From contig JAQSCW010000009.1 in the NCBI GenBank assembly GCA_029945625.1, positions 1 through 47,765 on the forward strand: DNA of 47,765 bases. Direction: 5' to 3'. How positions within the stretch are numbered: position 1 is the stretch's first letter; each line of letters begins with the position of its first letter. The notes under the pieces were generated by a model. It saw only the letters and a program-made list of their open reading frames with translations, ran no database searches and had not been told where the DNA came from. The position numbers and the translations under genes are program-made. Shown one piece after another: positions 36,986-46,553 of this stretch. This stretch comes from a bacterium. GTDB taxonomy: Bacteria; Bacteroidota; Bacteroidia; B-17B0; Aurantibacillaceae.

Positions 36986-39538
36986 TTAGGCTTTATCTTC
37001 TTTTTTACTTCGTTTACTTTTTGGCTTGTGGGCACTTACCACAATTTCATCTTTCTCTTTATTGTAGTCCACTTCTATTTCATCTCCTTCCGTAAGGCTG
37101 TTTTTGATGATCTCTTCGGCCATTGGGTCTTCCAAATACTTCTGTATGGCGCGTTTTAATGGACGGGCACCGTAATTGGCATCGTAGCCCTTCTCAACGA
37201 TATAATCTTTCGCTGCATCCGTAATTTTGATAATGAATCCCAAACCGTTTACACGTCCAAATAAATTTGCTAACTCAATGTCAATAATCTTGTGAATATC
37301 ATCTTTCTGTAAAGCATTAAAGATGATTACGTCGTCGATCCTGTTCAGGAACTCAGGCGCAAAGGCTTTTTTCAAAGCGCTTTCAATGATTCCCTTTGAG
37401 GCTTCATCCACACCTTCTTTGCGGGTTGCAGTGCCAAAACCAACTCCTACTCCAAAGTCCTTTAGTTGACGCGCTCCAATATTGCTGGTCATGATGATGA
37501 TGGTATTTTTGAAGTCGATCTTTCTCCCCAAACTATCTGTTAACTGCCCATCATCGAGTACTTGCAGTAACATGTTAAACACATCGGGATGCGCTTTTTC
37601 AATTTCATCTAATAAAATAACGGAATAGGGGTGACGGCGTACTTTTTCGGTTAACTGTCCACCTTCTTCATAACCCACATATCCGGGAGGCGCCCCAATT
37701 AAACGAGTTGTAGCGAATTTCTCCATGTACTCACTCATATCGATCCTAATTAAGGCATCGTCGTTATCAAAGAGATGACGCGCCAATACTTTGGCCAATT
37801 GTGTTTTTCCAACTCCTGTGGGACCTAAAAAGATGAAGGAACCAATGGGTTTGTTAGGATCCTTTAAACCGGCACGGTTCCGTTGAATGGCTTTCACCAC
37901 TTTTGCCAGAGCAGCATCTTGTCCAATGACTTTGCCTCTCAGCAATTCGTTCATCTTCACCAGTTTTTCACCTTCATTTTGATTCACACGCTGCACAGGA
38001 ACGCCACTCATCATGCTCACGACTTCGGCCACATTTTCGTCCGATACCGTCACCCGATTTTGTTTGGTTTCTTCTTCCCATGATTTTTTTGCAGCTTCTA
38101 ATTGTGCGTGAAGTTGTTTTTCTGTGTCTCTGAGCCGGGCAGCTTCTTCGTATTTCTGACTGCGCACCACCTGGTTCTTTAATTCTTTAATTTCTTCAAT
38201 TTTTCCTTCAATATCAACAATGTTTTGAGGCACATTGATGTTGGTGATATGTACGCGACTTCCAGCTTCATCCAGGGCATCAATAGCTTTGTCGGGAAGA
38301 TGGCGGTCGGTGATATACCTTGATGTAAGCGTTACGCAAGCTTTAATGGCTTCGTCTGTATACGTCACATTATGATGGTCTTCGTATTTGCTTTTAATAT
38401 TATTCAGGATCTGAAGAGTTTCTTCAGGAGTGGCCGGTTCAATAATTACTTTTTGGAACCGACGCTCTAAAGCACCGTCTTTTTCAATGTACTGACGGTA
38501 CTCGTCGAGAGTAGTAGCTCCGATACATTGGATCTCTCCACGTGCCAATGCCGGTTTAAACATATTACTGGCATCGAGGCTTCCACTGGCACCACCGGCA
38601 CCAATGATGGTGTGAATTTCATCGATAAAGAGAATCACATCGGGACTTTTCTCCAGTTCGTTCATCACCGCTTTCATGCGTTCTTCAAATTGACCGCGGT
38701 ATTTAGTACCTGCAACCAAGGACGCCAAATCAAGCGTCACCACACGTTTTCCAAACAGCACGCGACTCACTTTACGCTGTACAATGCGAAGAGCAAGTCC
38801 TTCAGCGATACTGGATTTACCCACACCGGGTTCACCAATAAGAATGGGATTATTTTTTTTGCGACGTGATAAGATTTGCGAAACACGTTCTATCTCTTTT
38901 TCTCTTCCAACTACAGGATCTAACTTCCCATCTTCGGCCATTTTGGTGAGATCTCTTCCGAAATTATCAAGCACCGGGGTTTTTGATTTGCTTTCTCCTT
39001 GTTTTTTCTGACCGGCTGCACCGCTGCTTCCGCCACCAAACGCGCTTTCTTCGGGATCATCTTCATCTCCCCCGGCTGCTGAATTCTCGATCTTTCCCGG
39101 ATTCTCCATGAATCCCTCTAGTTCAGCTCTGGTAGCATCGTAATCTACTCCGTATTTAAGAAGCGTCTTAGTAACAACATTATCGTGTTCTTTCAATATA
39201 CAAAGCAAAAGATGTTCGGTGCCAATTTGCACCGACTTAAAAGTTTTTGCTTCGAGGTAAGTGAGTTTTAAAGTTTTTTCGGCCTGTTTCACCAATGGAA
39301 TATTGGCCAGGTTATTTGATTTACGTAAGCCCGGTGTGAGACTTTGTTCGATGCTTCGCCGGAGCTCAGCAGAATCAATGCCAAGATTCTTCAGTAATCG
39401 CATGCCGACACCGTCCCCATCTCTGATCATTCCCAACATCAAGTGTTCAATTCCGATATAGTCGTGCCCCAAACGTAAAGCCTCTTCTCGGCTATAAGTG
39501 ATTACGTCTTTTACACGGGGCGAAAATTTTGCTTCCAT
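36986..39538 (-). CDS. clpC: ATP-dependent Clp protease ATP-binding subunit ClpC
   Basis: An 850-aa double-ring AAA+ unfoldase that feeds substrates to ClpP. The N domain (1-145) has two Clp repeats, starting FSPRVKDVITYSREEALRL in part: FSPRVKDVI. A Gly/Ser/acidic linker (about 150-187) precedes AAA1 (Walker A GEPGVGKS at 235-242). A middle coiled segment with a UVR-like motif (QKYEEAARLRDTEKQ) distinguishes ClpC from ClpB. AAA2 has Walker A GPTGVGKT near 572-579. A basic tail ends the protein. It is divergent from gyrA across 273 bp. TATTTTTG (39589-39596, minus) is a -7 candidate, but the nearest TTTG is only 12 nt further upstream. Confidence 0.96.
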   Translation of the reverse strand: MEAKFSPRVKDVITYSREEALRLGHDYIGIEHLMLGMIRDGDGVGMRLLKNLGIDSAELRRSIEQSLTPGLRKSNNLANIPLVKQAEKTLKLTYLEAKTFKSVQIGTEHLLLCILKEHDNVVTKTLLKYGVDYDATRAELEGFMENPGKIENSAAGGDEDDPEESAFGGGSSGAAGQKKQGESKSKTPVLDNFGRDLTKMAEDGKLDPVVGREKEIERVSQILSRRKKNNPILIGEPGVGKSSIAEGLALRIVQRKVSRVLFGKRVVTLDLASLVAGTKYRGQFEERMKAVMNELEKSPDVILFIDEIHTIIGAGGASGSLDASNMFKPALARGEIQCIGATTLDEYRQYIEKDGALERRFQKVIIEPATPEETLQILNNIKSKYEDHHNVTYTDEAIKACVTLTSRYITDRHLPDKAIDALDEAGSRVHITNINVPQNIVDIEGKIEEIKELKNQVVRSQKYEEAARLRDTEKQLHAQLEAAKKSWEEETKQNRVTVSDENVAEVVSMMSGVPVQRVNQNEGEKLVKMNELLRGKVIGQDAALAKVVKAIQRNRAGLKDPNKPIGSFIFLGPTGVGKTQLAKVLARHLFDNDDALIRIDMSEYMEKFATTRLIGAPPGYVGYEEGGQLTEKVRRHPYSVILLDEIEKAHPDVFNMLLQVLDDGQLTDSLGRKIDFKNTIIIMTSNIGARQLKDFGVGVGFGTATRKEGVDEASKGIIESALKKAFAPEFLNRIDDVIIFNALQKDDIHKIIDIELANLFGRVNGLGFIIKITDAAKDYIVEKGYDANYGARPLKRAIQKYLEDPMAEEIIKNSLTEGDEIEVDYNKEKDEIVVSAHKPKSKRSKKEDKA

Positions 39539-39811
39539 ATAGATAAGGTTCTTTCTTTTTAGGTTAATTACACATTTGGTGCCAAAACCAAAAATACTCC
39601 ATATAATTCAAAAGATAAGCCACAGAGGTGGAATTTTTAACAAATATTTTGTTCATAAGTTTTAGGTGTATATGCTGATTTTTCGGTACTTTCATCGGTT
39701 CATACGAAAAAAAATGTTTGCGTTTTTGAAGCAGATTTTTCGAAGACAGAGAACTGACAAAAGAGCATAAAACACACAAAAAACAAAAAAATATCAAATT
39801 AATAAAACAAC
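39539..39811. other. Divergent promoter region between clpC and gyrA
   Basis: 273 bp, AT-rich, with no open frame of note. It holds a minus-strand -7 candidate (TATTTTTG, 39589-39596) for clpC. On the plus side I find only near matches (TAAGTTTT), so the gyrA promoter is not identified. A short near-palindrome AACAAATATTTTGTT lies near 39640-39654, the size of a regulator site, but I cannot assign a protein. Confidence 0.4.
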
Positions 39812-42370
39812 ATGGCAGACGGAGAAAGAATAATTCCTATTAACATTGAAGATGAAATGAAAACGGCCTATATCGATTATTCGATGTCGGTAATTGTATC
39901 ACGTGCTTTGCCTGATGTAAGGGATGGGTTAAAACCGGTGCACCGCAGGGTGTTGTACGGTATGTTGGATTTAGGTGTCCTTCACAACCGTCCGTATAAA
40001 AAATCGGCGCGTATTGTAGGAGAGGTTTTAGGAAAGTATCACCCACATGGTGATGCGTCGGTATATGACACCATGGTTAGAATGGCGCAGGATTGGAGCC
40101 TGCGGTACATGTTGGTGGACGGGCAGGGGAACTTTGGTTCAGTTGACGGTGATCCACCTGCAGCGATGCGTTATACGGAGGTTCGTTTCCGGAAGATCGC
40201 AGAAGAAATGATTGCCGATATTGAAAAAGATACGGTTGACTTCCGTCCTAATTTTGACGATTCATTGACCGAACCCACCGTTTTACCTTCACGGATCCCA
40301 AACCTATTGATGAATGGAGCTTCGGGAATAGCGGTAGGAATGGCCACTAACATGGCACCCCATAACCTTTCAGAAGCCATAAATGCCATTTTAGCATACA
40401 TTGACAACAAGGAGATAGATATTGATGGTTTGATGAAACACATAAAAGCTCCTGATTTTCCTACAGGTGGTACTATTTATGGTTTTGAAGGCGTGCGCGA
40501 TGCGTTTCATACAGGGCGCGGTCGTGTGGTATTGCGTGCAAGAGCGAGCGTAGAGCCCATTCATGATCGCGAACGCATCATTGTTACAGAAATTCCCTAT
40601 CAGATCAATAAAGCAGAAATGATTAAGCGGCAATGGGAGCTTTGTAATGAAAAGAAAATTGAAGGGATCTCAGAGATCCGCGATGAGAGCAGCAGAGAAG
40701 GGATGCGCATTGTTTACGAATTACGCCGTGATGCCATTTCCAATGTAGTGCTTAACAATCTTTATAAATATTCCGCGCTGCAAACCTCTTTTTCGATCAA
40801 TAATGTGGTGCTGGTGAAAGGCCGTCCGCAAACGTTGAACCTCAAAGACATGATTCACTATTTTGTGGAGCACCGTCACGATGTAGTTGTTCGCCGTACA
40901 AAATACGAATTAGCTCAAGCCGAAAAACGCGCACATATTTTACAGGGTTTGCTCATTGCAATCGATCACCTCGATGAAGTCATTAAGATTATTCGCGAAA
41001 GTGAGAGTCCCGATGTTGCTCGCGACGAATTGATAACCAAGTTCACGCTTTCTGAAATTCAGGCCCGTGCTATTTTGGACATGCGTTTAAGAACCTTAAC
41101 CGGACTGGAGCGCGATAAGATTAAGGCCGAGTATGAAGAGTTGATGAAGACCATTGCACATTTGACCGATATCTTAAATAACGAACCATTACGTTTTAAA
41201 ATCATTCGCGAAGAATTAGCGGAGATCAAAGAAAAGTATGGTGATGAGAGAAGAACTGATATTGTGTATGCCGGAGATGATCTGAGAATTGAAGACATTA
41301 TTGCCGATGAAAATGTGGTGATTACAATCTCGCACATGGGGTATATGAAACGCACCAATCTGGCGGAGTACCGCGCTCAGAACAGAGGAGGACGAGGCAG
41401 CAAAGGTACGGCTACACGTGAAGAAGATTTTGTTGAGCATATGTTTATTGCGTCCACCCATAATTATATTTTGTTGTTCACCGAAAAGGGTCAGGTATAT
41501 TGGATCAGGGCCTATGAGGTACCGGAAGGAAATAAACAAAGTAAAGGAAGAGCCATTCAAAATTTGATCAGCATTGCCCCTGATGACAAAGTGAAAGCTT
41601 TTATTAATATTAAAGATCTTAATGATGAAGAATACATTCAGAACAATTTTATCATTCTCTGCACTAAGGATGGTATTATTAAGAAAACATCTGTAGAAGC
41701 TTATTCGCGTCCGCGTGCCAATGGCATCAATGCCATCACGATTCGTGAAGGAGACGTGTTGTTGGAAGCCGCATTAACAAACGGCACAAATGAGATCATG
41801 CTGGCGACTAAGCTGGGAAAAGTTTGTCGTTTTAACGAATCAAAAGTGAGACCGATGGGACGGAATGCCAGTGGGGTGATTGGAATTGACTTAAACGACG
41901 ACGAAGGTGGAAATAATGAAGTAATTGGAATGATCTGTATTGCCGATATGAAAGCCAATGTATTGGTGGCCTCAGAAAAAGGATACGGCAAACGATCAGA
42001 TATTGATGAATACCGTGTTACCAATCGTGGTGGAAAAGGTGTAAAGACCATTAATATTACCGAAAAAACCGGAAATTTGGTGGCCATCAAATCTGTGACC
42101 GATGCCAATGACTTGATGATTATAACCAAGAACGGTATTACTATTCGGATGAATGTGTCGGATCTACGTGTGATGGGCCGAGCCACTCAAGGGGTGAGGT
42201 TGATTAACATTCAGGAAAACGACAGCATTGCTGCGGTTACAAAAGTGGATCATGAGGAGGATATTGAAGTTGCCGCTGAGAACTTAACAACTGAAACAAA
42301 CGAACCAACCGGTGATGGTTCTGAACCTACCCTTGATGGAGGAACTACACCAACGGACGATAACGCTTAG
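39812..42370 (+). CDS. gyrA: DNA gyrase subunit A
   Basis: An 852-aa breakage-reunion subunit. The catalytic tyrosine is Tyr121 (AAMRYTE). The quinolone region reads [10 protein letters not shown] at 77-86: Asp86 equals E. coli Asp87, but the residue equal to Ser83 is Ala82. The C-terminal DNA-wrapping domain carries a GyrA box [10 protein letters not shown] (523-532), and a later NRGGKG repeat, which marks it as gyrase and not ParC. The last ~40 residues are an acidic, Thr-rich tail. gyrB is not nearby. The M16 peptidase gene starts 50 bp downstream without a clear terminator between. Confidence 0.97.
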   Translation: MADGERIIPINIEDEMKTAYIDYSMSVIVSRALPDVRDGLKPVHRRVLYGMLDLGVLHNRPYKKSARIVGEVLGKYHPHGDASVYDTMVRMAQDWSLRYMLVDGQGNFGSVDGDPPAAMRYTEVRFRKIAEEMIADIEKDTVDFRPNFDDSLTEPTVLPSRIPNLLMNGASGIAVGMATNMAPHNLSEAINAILAYIDNKEIDIDGLMKHIKAPDFPTGGTIYGFEGVRDAFHTGRGRVVLRARASVEPIHDRERIIVTEIPYQINKAEMIKRQWELCNEKKIEGISEIRDESSREGMRIVYELRRDAISNVVLNNLYKYSALQTSFSINNVVLVKGRPQTLNLKDMIHYFVEHRHDVVVRRTKYELAQAEKRAHILQGLLIAIDHLDEVIKIIRESESPDVARDELITKFTLSEIQARAILDMRLRTLTGLERDKIKAEYEELMKTIAHLTDILNNEPLRFKIIREELAEIKEKYGDERRTDIVYAGDDLRIEDIIADENVVITISHMGYMKRTNLAEYRAQNRGGRGSKGTATREEDFVEHMFIASTHNYILLFTEKGQVYWIRAYEVPEGNKQSKGRAIQNLISIAPDDKVKAFINIKDLNDEEYIQNNFIILCTKDGIIKKTSVEAYSRPRANGINAITIREGDVLLEAALTNGTNEIMLATKLGKVCRFNESKVRPMGRNASGVIGIDLNDDEGGNNEVIGMICIADMKANVLVASEKGYGKRSDIDEYRVTNRGGKGVKTINITEKTGNLVAIKSVTDANDLMIITKNGITIRMNVSDLRVMGRATQGVRLINIQENDSIAAVTKVDHEEDIEVAAENLTTETNEPTGDGSEPTLDGGTTPTDDNA

Positions 42371-42420
42371 AGAAGGAGTACTTGAAATAGTTTATAAGTT
42401 TAACTTTATAAAAAAATTGT

Positions 42421-45282
42421 ATGACTAAGAAAACGATTGTTACAGGTATGTTGAGTCTTTTCGGCTTAACAACATTGGTGGCACAACCCACTTTGATTGA
42501 AAAGGTGGAAGCGCAAGCAGGTAAAATGGTAATTCCTTACGAACGTTGGAAGTTACCTAACGGACTTACAGTTCTGCTGCACGAAGACCATTCCGATCCG
42601 GTTGTGAATGTTATGGTGACCTACAAAGTAGGTTCCGATCGCGAGAGCCTTGGAAAGTCAGGCTTTGCGCACTTTTTCGAACACATGATGTTTCAAGGTT
42701 CTAAGCACGTGGCCGATGAAGAACATTTTAAGATGGTATCAACTGCGGGGGGTGAAATGAATGGATTCACCGAGCGCGACAAAACCGTGTATTACGAAAC
42801 ATTGCCTTCTAATTATTTAGAATTGGCACTTTGGTTAGAGTCCGATAGAATGGGGTTTTTACTGGATTCTCTCACCCCAAAAAAATTCGAGAATCAGCGT
42901 GATGCCGTAAAGAATGAAAAGTCGCAAAACGTGGAAAATCAACCTTATGCCATGGCGTTTGTAGAGGAGATTAACAAGACGTTATATCCTCCGGGACATC
43001 CTTATAGCTGGCCGGTGATTGGGTATGTGGACGACCTAAATAGAGCAAATCTGGACGATGTGAAGAATTTCTTTTTGCGTTGGTACGGCCCCAATAATGC
43101 CATTGTAAGTATTGCCGGCGACATTAATCCAACGGAAGCACTTGCCATGGTGGACAAGTATTTTGGTAATCTCAAACCTTGTCCTGAAGTTAAAAAATTA
43201 AGAACCGCTCCGGTGACTATCGCCACCGATGTGTACACTGCTTATAAGGACAATATTATCATGCCCCTTAACTTGAGGGTGTTTCCCACTGTAGCGCAAT
43301 ATAACAGAGATGAGCCGGCTTTAGATCTTCTGGCATCGATGATGGGCAATGGAAATAATTCGGTGTTTTACAAAAACTTTGTAAAATCTAAATTAGCGGT
43401 TGCAGCTCAGGTTGATCATGCGTCGAATGAACTTTCCGGAGAATTTTCCATCGCTATTTTCGCCTATCCGCCTGAAGATTTTAACCTGGAGAAATTATTC
43501 ACAGATTTGGATGCGAAAGTAAAAAGCACCATTGAGGAGTTTGGAACGTCCGGGATCACCGATGAAGCTTTGGCAAGAGCAAAAGGGCAAATTGAATCAA
43601 GCGCCTACGGCCAAATTAACTCGGTGTGGGGTAAAAATGCGACCATTTCAGAATGGGAGCGCTTATTAGGTAAGTCAACCACCATTACAGAAGAATTAGA
43701 TCGCTATACTAAAGTCACAAAAGAAGATATTAGCAGAGTGTATAATAAGTACTTAAAAGGATCGGGGGCTGCGGTGCTAAACACGTACCCGATAATGAAT
43801 CAAACCGACTCTGTAAAAAGTGTAAATCCGTATGCAGGACGGACCTTTCCTGCAAATCCCGAGTACAGTGGATTAACGTATTCGCCAATAGCCGATAAAT
43901 TTAACAGGGCAAACCAACCGCTTGCTGGACCCGATAAAACTGCAAAAGTTCCTGAGTATTTTACTACAAAATTAAACAACGGCCTCACGATTGCGGGAAC
44001 GCGCAATTCGGAGACTCCCGAAATTACCATGGTTATGACAATGGAGGGTGGTAGTTTGGTATTACCTCCTGAAAAATTCAAGAAATTAGGTGTGGCCGAG
44101 CTCACCGCAAATATGCTCAATGAAGGGACCAAGAACTTCAGTACCGAACAAATAAGTTCGCAGTTAGATTTATTGGGAAGCAGCATTGGATTTTTTGCAG
44201 GAAAATCAGCTACTACGATACGAGTTAATTGCCTCAAGAAAAATTTGGATGCTACGCTAAAAATATTGGAAGAAAAACTATTGAATCCCGGCTTTAAGGA
44301 GGAAGATTTTAAGTTAGCCAAGAAACAATACAAGGCCAATGTAAGAAACGAAGAAACTAGCCCGGAAACGATGGCCGGCAAGATGTTCAGTTATTCCATT
44401 TACGGCAATACCATTATGGGGATTGCTCCATCGCTTAAGAGTATCGACAATGTTGAGTTAGCTGACACAAAAGAGTATTACGCAAATTATTATTCACCCT
44501 CAGTAACCAACTTGGTAATAGTGGGTGACTTCGACGAAAAGGATATCATTACTAAACTTGATTTCTTAAACAAATGGCAAGCCAAGCCGGTTACCATTCA
44601 ACCAATTCCTGAACCCATTCCGACCACGGAACCGCGTTTTTTTATCTATAACAAATCGCTCGCTCCTTCTTCGGTTATCACCATGGGCTACCCTTCGGTT
44701 AAATTCGACGCTACCGGCGATTATTACAAGAACAGGATCGCTAATTTTGTATTTGGAGGCGCTTTTAACAGCCGACTAAATCTTAATTTGAGAGAAGAAA
44801 AAGGGTACACCTACGGCATCTACTCAAATTTTGCAGGTGGAAAATATGCCGGAAATTTCTCTATTTTTAGTTCTGTAAAACGCAGTTCAACGGCACTTTC
44901 GTTAGCTGAGATCATTCGCGAATTTAAGAAATATGAGACGCAGGGCATCACAGATGCGGAATTGGCCTATACCAAGAGCGCTTTGTTAAACACAGAAGCT
45001 ATTAGTTATGAAGACCCTTACCAGAAGGCCGACTTTTTGAACACCATCACAAGGTATAATCTCGATAAGGATTATACCACTAAACAGAACCAAATCCTGA
45101 AGAGCATGACAAAAGAAGATGTGAATCAACAAATTAAGAAATATTTTGACTCGAATAAGCTTACCACGGTAGTTGTAGGCGATAAATGGATCATTGAATC
45201 GCAACTTGATAAGGCTTCCAAGGAGTCAAAAAACAAAGAAGTGTTAGATAAGGTTAAATTAAAGAAAATTTCGATCGATTAA
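42421..45282 (+). CDS. M16-family zinc metallopeptidase, secreted
   Basis: A 953-aa pitrilysin-type peptidase with a signal peptide (cleavage probably after VAQ, near residue 22). The active half has the inverted zinc motif HFFEH (H84, E87, H88) with a downstream Glu in KNEKSQN (about E166). The second half (from about 510, TTKLNNGLTIAGTRN) is a second M16 domain without HxxEH, as usual for the two-domain form. It is expected in the periplasm, degrading peptides. It lies 50 bp after gyrA, and a terminator follows at 45341-45372. Confidence 0.92.
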   Translation: MTKKTIVTGMLSLFGLTTLVAQPTLIEKVEAQAGKMVIPYERWKLPNGLTVLLHEDHSDPVVNVMVTYKVGSDRESLGKSGFAHFFEHMMFQGSKHVADEEHFKMVSTAGGEMNGFTERDKTVYYETLPSNYLELALWLESDRMGFLLDSLTPKKFENQRDAVKNEKSQNVENQPYAMAFVEEINKTLYPPGHPYSWPVIGYVDDLNRANLDDVKNFFLRWYGPNNAIVSIAGDINPTEALAMVDKYFGNLKPCPEVKKLRTAPVTIATDVYTAYKDNIIMPLNLRVFPTVAQYNRDEPALDLLASMMGNGNNSVFYKNFVKSKLAVAAQVDHASNELSGEFSIAIFAYPPEDFNLEKLFTDLDAKVKSTIEEFGTSGITDEALARAKGQIESSAYGQINSVWGKNATISEWERLLGKSTTITEELDRYTKVTKEDISRVYNKYLKGSGAAVLNTYPIMNQTDSVKSVNPYAGRTFPANPEYSGLTYSPIADKFNRANQPLAGPDKTAKVPEYFTTKLNNGLTIAGTRNSETPEITMVMTMEGGSLVLPPEKFKKLGVAELTANMLNEGTKNFSTEQISSQLDLLGSSIGFFAGKSATTIRVNCLKKNLDATLKILEEKLLNPGFKEEDFKLAKKQYKANVRNEETSPETMAGKMFSYSIYGNTIMGIAPSLKSIDNVELADTKEYYANYYSPSVTNLVIVGDFDEKDIITKLDFLNKWQAKPVTIQPIPEPIPTTEPRFFIYNKSLAPSSVITMGYPSVKFDATGDYYKNRIANFVFGGAFNSRLNLNLREEKGYTYGIYSNFAGGKYAGNFSIFSSVKRSSTALSLAEIIREFKKYETQGITDAELAYTKSALLNTEAISYEDPYQKADFLNTITRYNLDKDYTTKQNQILKSMTKEDVNQQIKKYFDSNKLTTVVVGDKWIIESQLDKASKESKNKEVLDKVKLKKISID

Positions 45283-45340
45283 TTATGTAAAAGTTTGATA
45301 TTTGCGTCTGTATTAAAAGATGCAGATCCTATAGGAAATA

Positions 45341-45372
45341 AACCACTAAGTCATACCTTACTGGTTTTTTTT
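45341..45372 (+). terminator. Intrinsic terminator after the M16 peptidase gene
   Basis: ACCA-C-TAAG (45342-45350) pairs with CTTA-C-TGGT (45357-45365) with one central C-C mismatch, a 6-nt loop, and a run of eight T. It lies 59 nt after the peptidase stop and 25 nt before the TPR gene. Confidence 0.7.
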
Positions 45373-45396
45373 CTGTTATAACAAGAACTAAAACCT

Positions 45397-46536
45397 ATGA
45401 AAAACCTAATTGCAGTGCTGTTTATCTCCTGTTCCACGTTAATGTTTGGGCAAAATATTCAGGTTCAGAACATGATCAATTACCTACGGAACAAAGATTA
45501 TGTAAAGGCTAAAGCGGCAGCTGATGCGGCCGCGGAGCATGAAACTACCAAAACCAGTTCAAAAATGTGGATGAACCGGGGTCATGTTTACCGAGCCATC
45601 TACAGTGATACTTCAAAGGCGGTGCGCGACATTGATTTGGAATCTGAAGAAAAAGCGCTGGATGCGTATATAAAGTGTTTGAAATTTGATCAAAATACAG
45701 TGTACAAAGATGATGTTAAGGGACCAATCGTTATGGCCAGTTCGGCCACCAACCGCAAGGCAAATTTTTACGTGGCCAATAAAGAATACGATAAAGCCTT
45801 AGCTTGTTACGACTTGCTTGAGGCAGCATTACCCTATGATTACGATCAAGGAATGAAGCGTCAGAATATCACCAAAGAAAAGATTATGTTTAACAAGTTC
45901 GACATGTATAAATATGCCGGCAACAAGGTTAAAACAAAAGAATTGGCTGACAAATTGATCGAGATCAAATACAAGGATCCTAAGATTTATACCGATATGG
46001 TGAAAATCTCCTTGTTGGACAAGGATACCGCGGCCGCTCTTGCCTACATCGACAAAGGTAAATTGTTATTTGAAGACAACATGGATTTGATCACTACTGA
46101 GCTTAATATTTATATTGCCCGAAAGCAAACCGATATATTAAAAGACAAACTGAAGGCCGCCATTGAGGTGTCGCCCGATAACGAGGTGCTCCATTTTGTT
46201 CTCGCTAATCTCTATAAAGGCACTAATCAGTTTAAGGAAGCCGAAGCCGAGTACCTCAAGGTGTTGGAACTAAAGCCCGACTATGAACCCGGGAATTATA
46301 ACCTTGCGGTGCTCTATTACTCAGCAGGAAAGGAATGGAATGATAAGTTAAGCGAGCTCCCATACAAAGACCCAAAGACGAAAGAATATGAAGCAAAATC
46401 AAATGAGTACTTTAAAAAATCGATCGGATATTTTGAAACATCGTACGAACTCACGAAGGACAAAAAGACAAAACAGATCCTCCGTCAAATCTGCCTAAGG
46501 GTCGGTGAAACTGAAAAAGCAGAAAAATACAAATAA
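45397..46536 (+). CDS. Secreted tetratricopeptide-repeat protein
   Basis: A 379-aa protein with a signal peptide (MKNLIAVLFISCSTLMFG, cleavage before QNI). The rest is helical with TPR-like pairs. The clearest lie at about residues 250-300, where EVLHFVLANLYKGTNQFKEA is followed by LELKPDYEPGNYNLAVLYY. Such proteins are scaffolds in the periplasm. No catalytic motif is seen and the partner is unknown. It starts at ATG 45397 after a terminator, with no consensus promoter visible. The next gene, 17 bp downstream, encodes a similar protein, so the two are likely co-transcribed. Confidence 0.85.
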   Translation: MKNLIAVLFISCSTLMFGQNIQVQNMINYLRNKDYVKAKAAADAAAEHETTKTSSKMWMNRGHVYRAIYSDTSKAVRDIDLESEEKALDAYIKCLKFDQNTVYKDDVKGPIVMASSATNRKANFYVANKEYDKALACYDLLEAALPYDYDQGMKRQNITKEKIMFNKFDMYKYAGNKVKTKELADKLIEIKYKDPKIYTDMVKISLLDKDTAAALAYIDKGKLLFEDNMDLITTELNIYIARKQTDILKDKLKAAIEVSPDNEVLHFVLANLYKGTNQFKEAEAEYLKVLELKPDYEPGNYNLAVLYYSAGKEWNDKLSELPYKDPKTKEYEAKSNEYFKKSIGYFETSYELTKDKKTKQILRQICLRVGETEKAEKYK

Positions 46537-46553
46537 CATTAAAACCGAAAACA

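Noticed and set aside
39640-39654. AACAAATATTTTGTT as a defined operator
   Set aside because: AT-rich near-palindromes of this size arise easily in AT-rich spacers; no matching regulator or second copy is visible.
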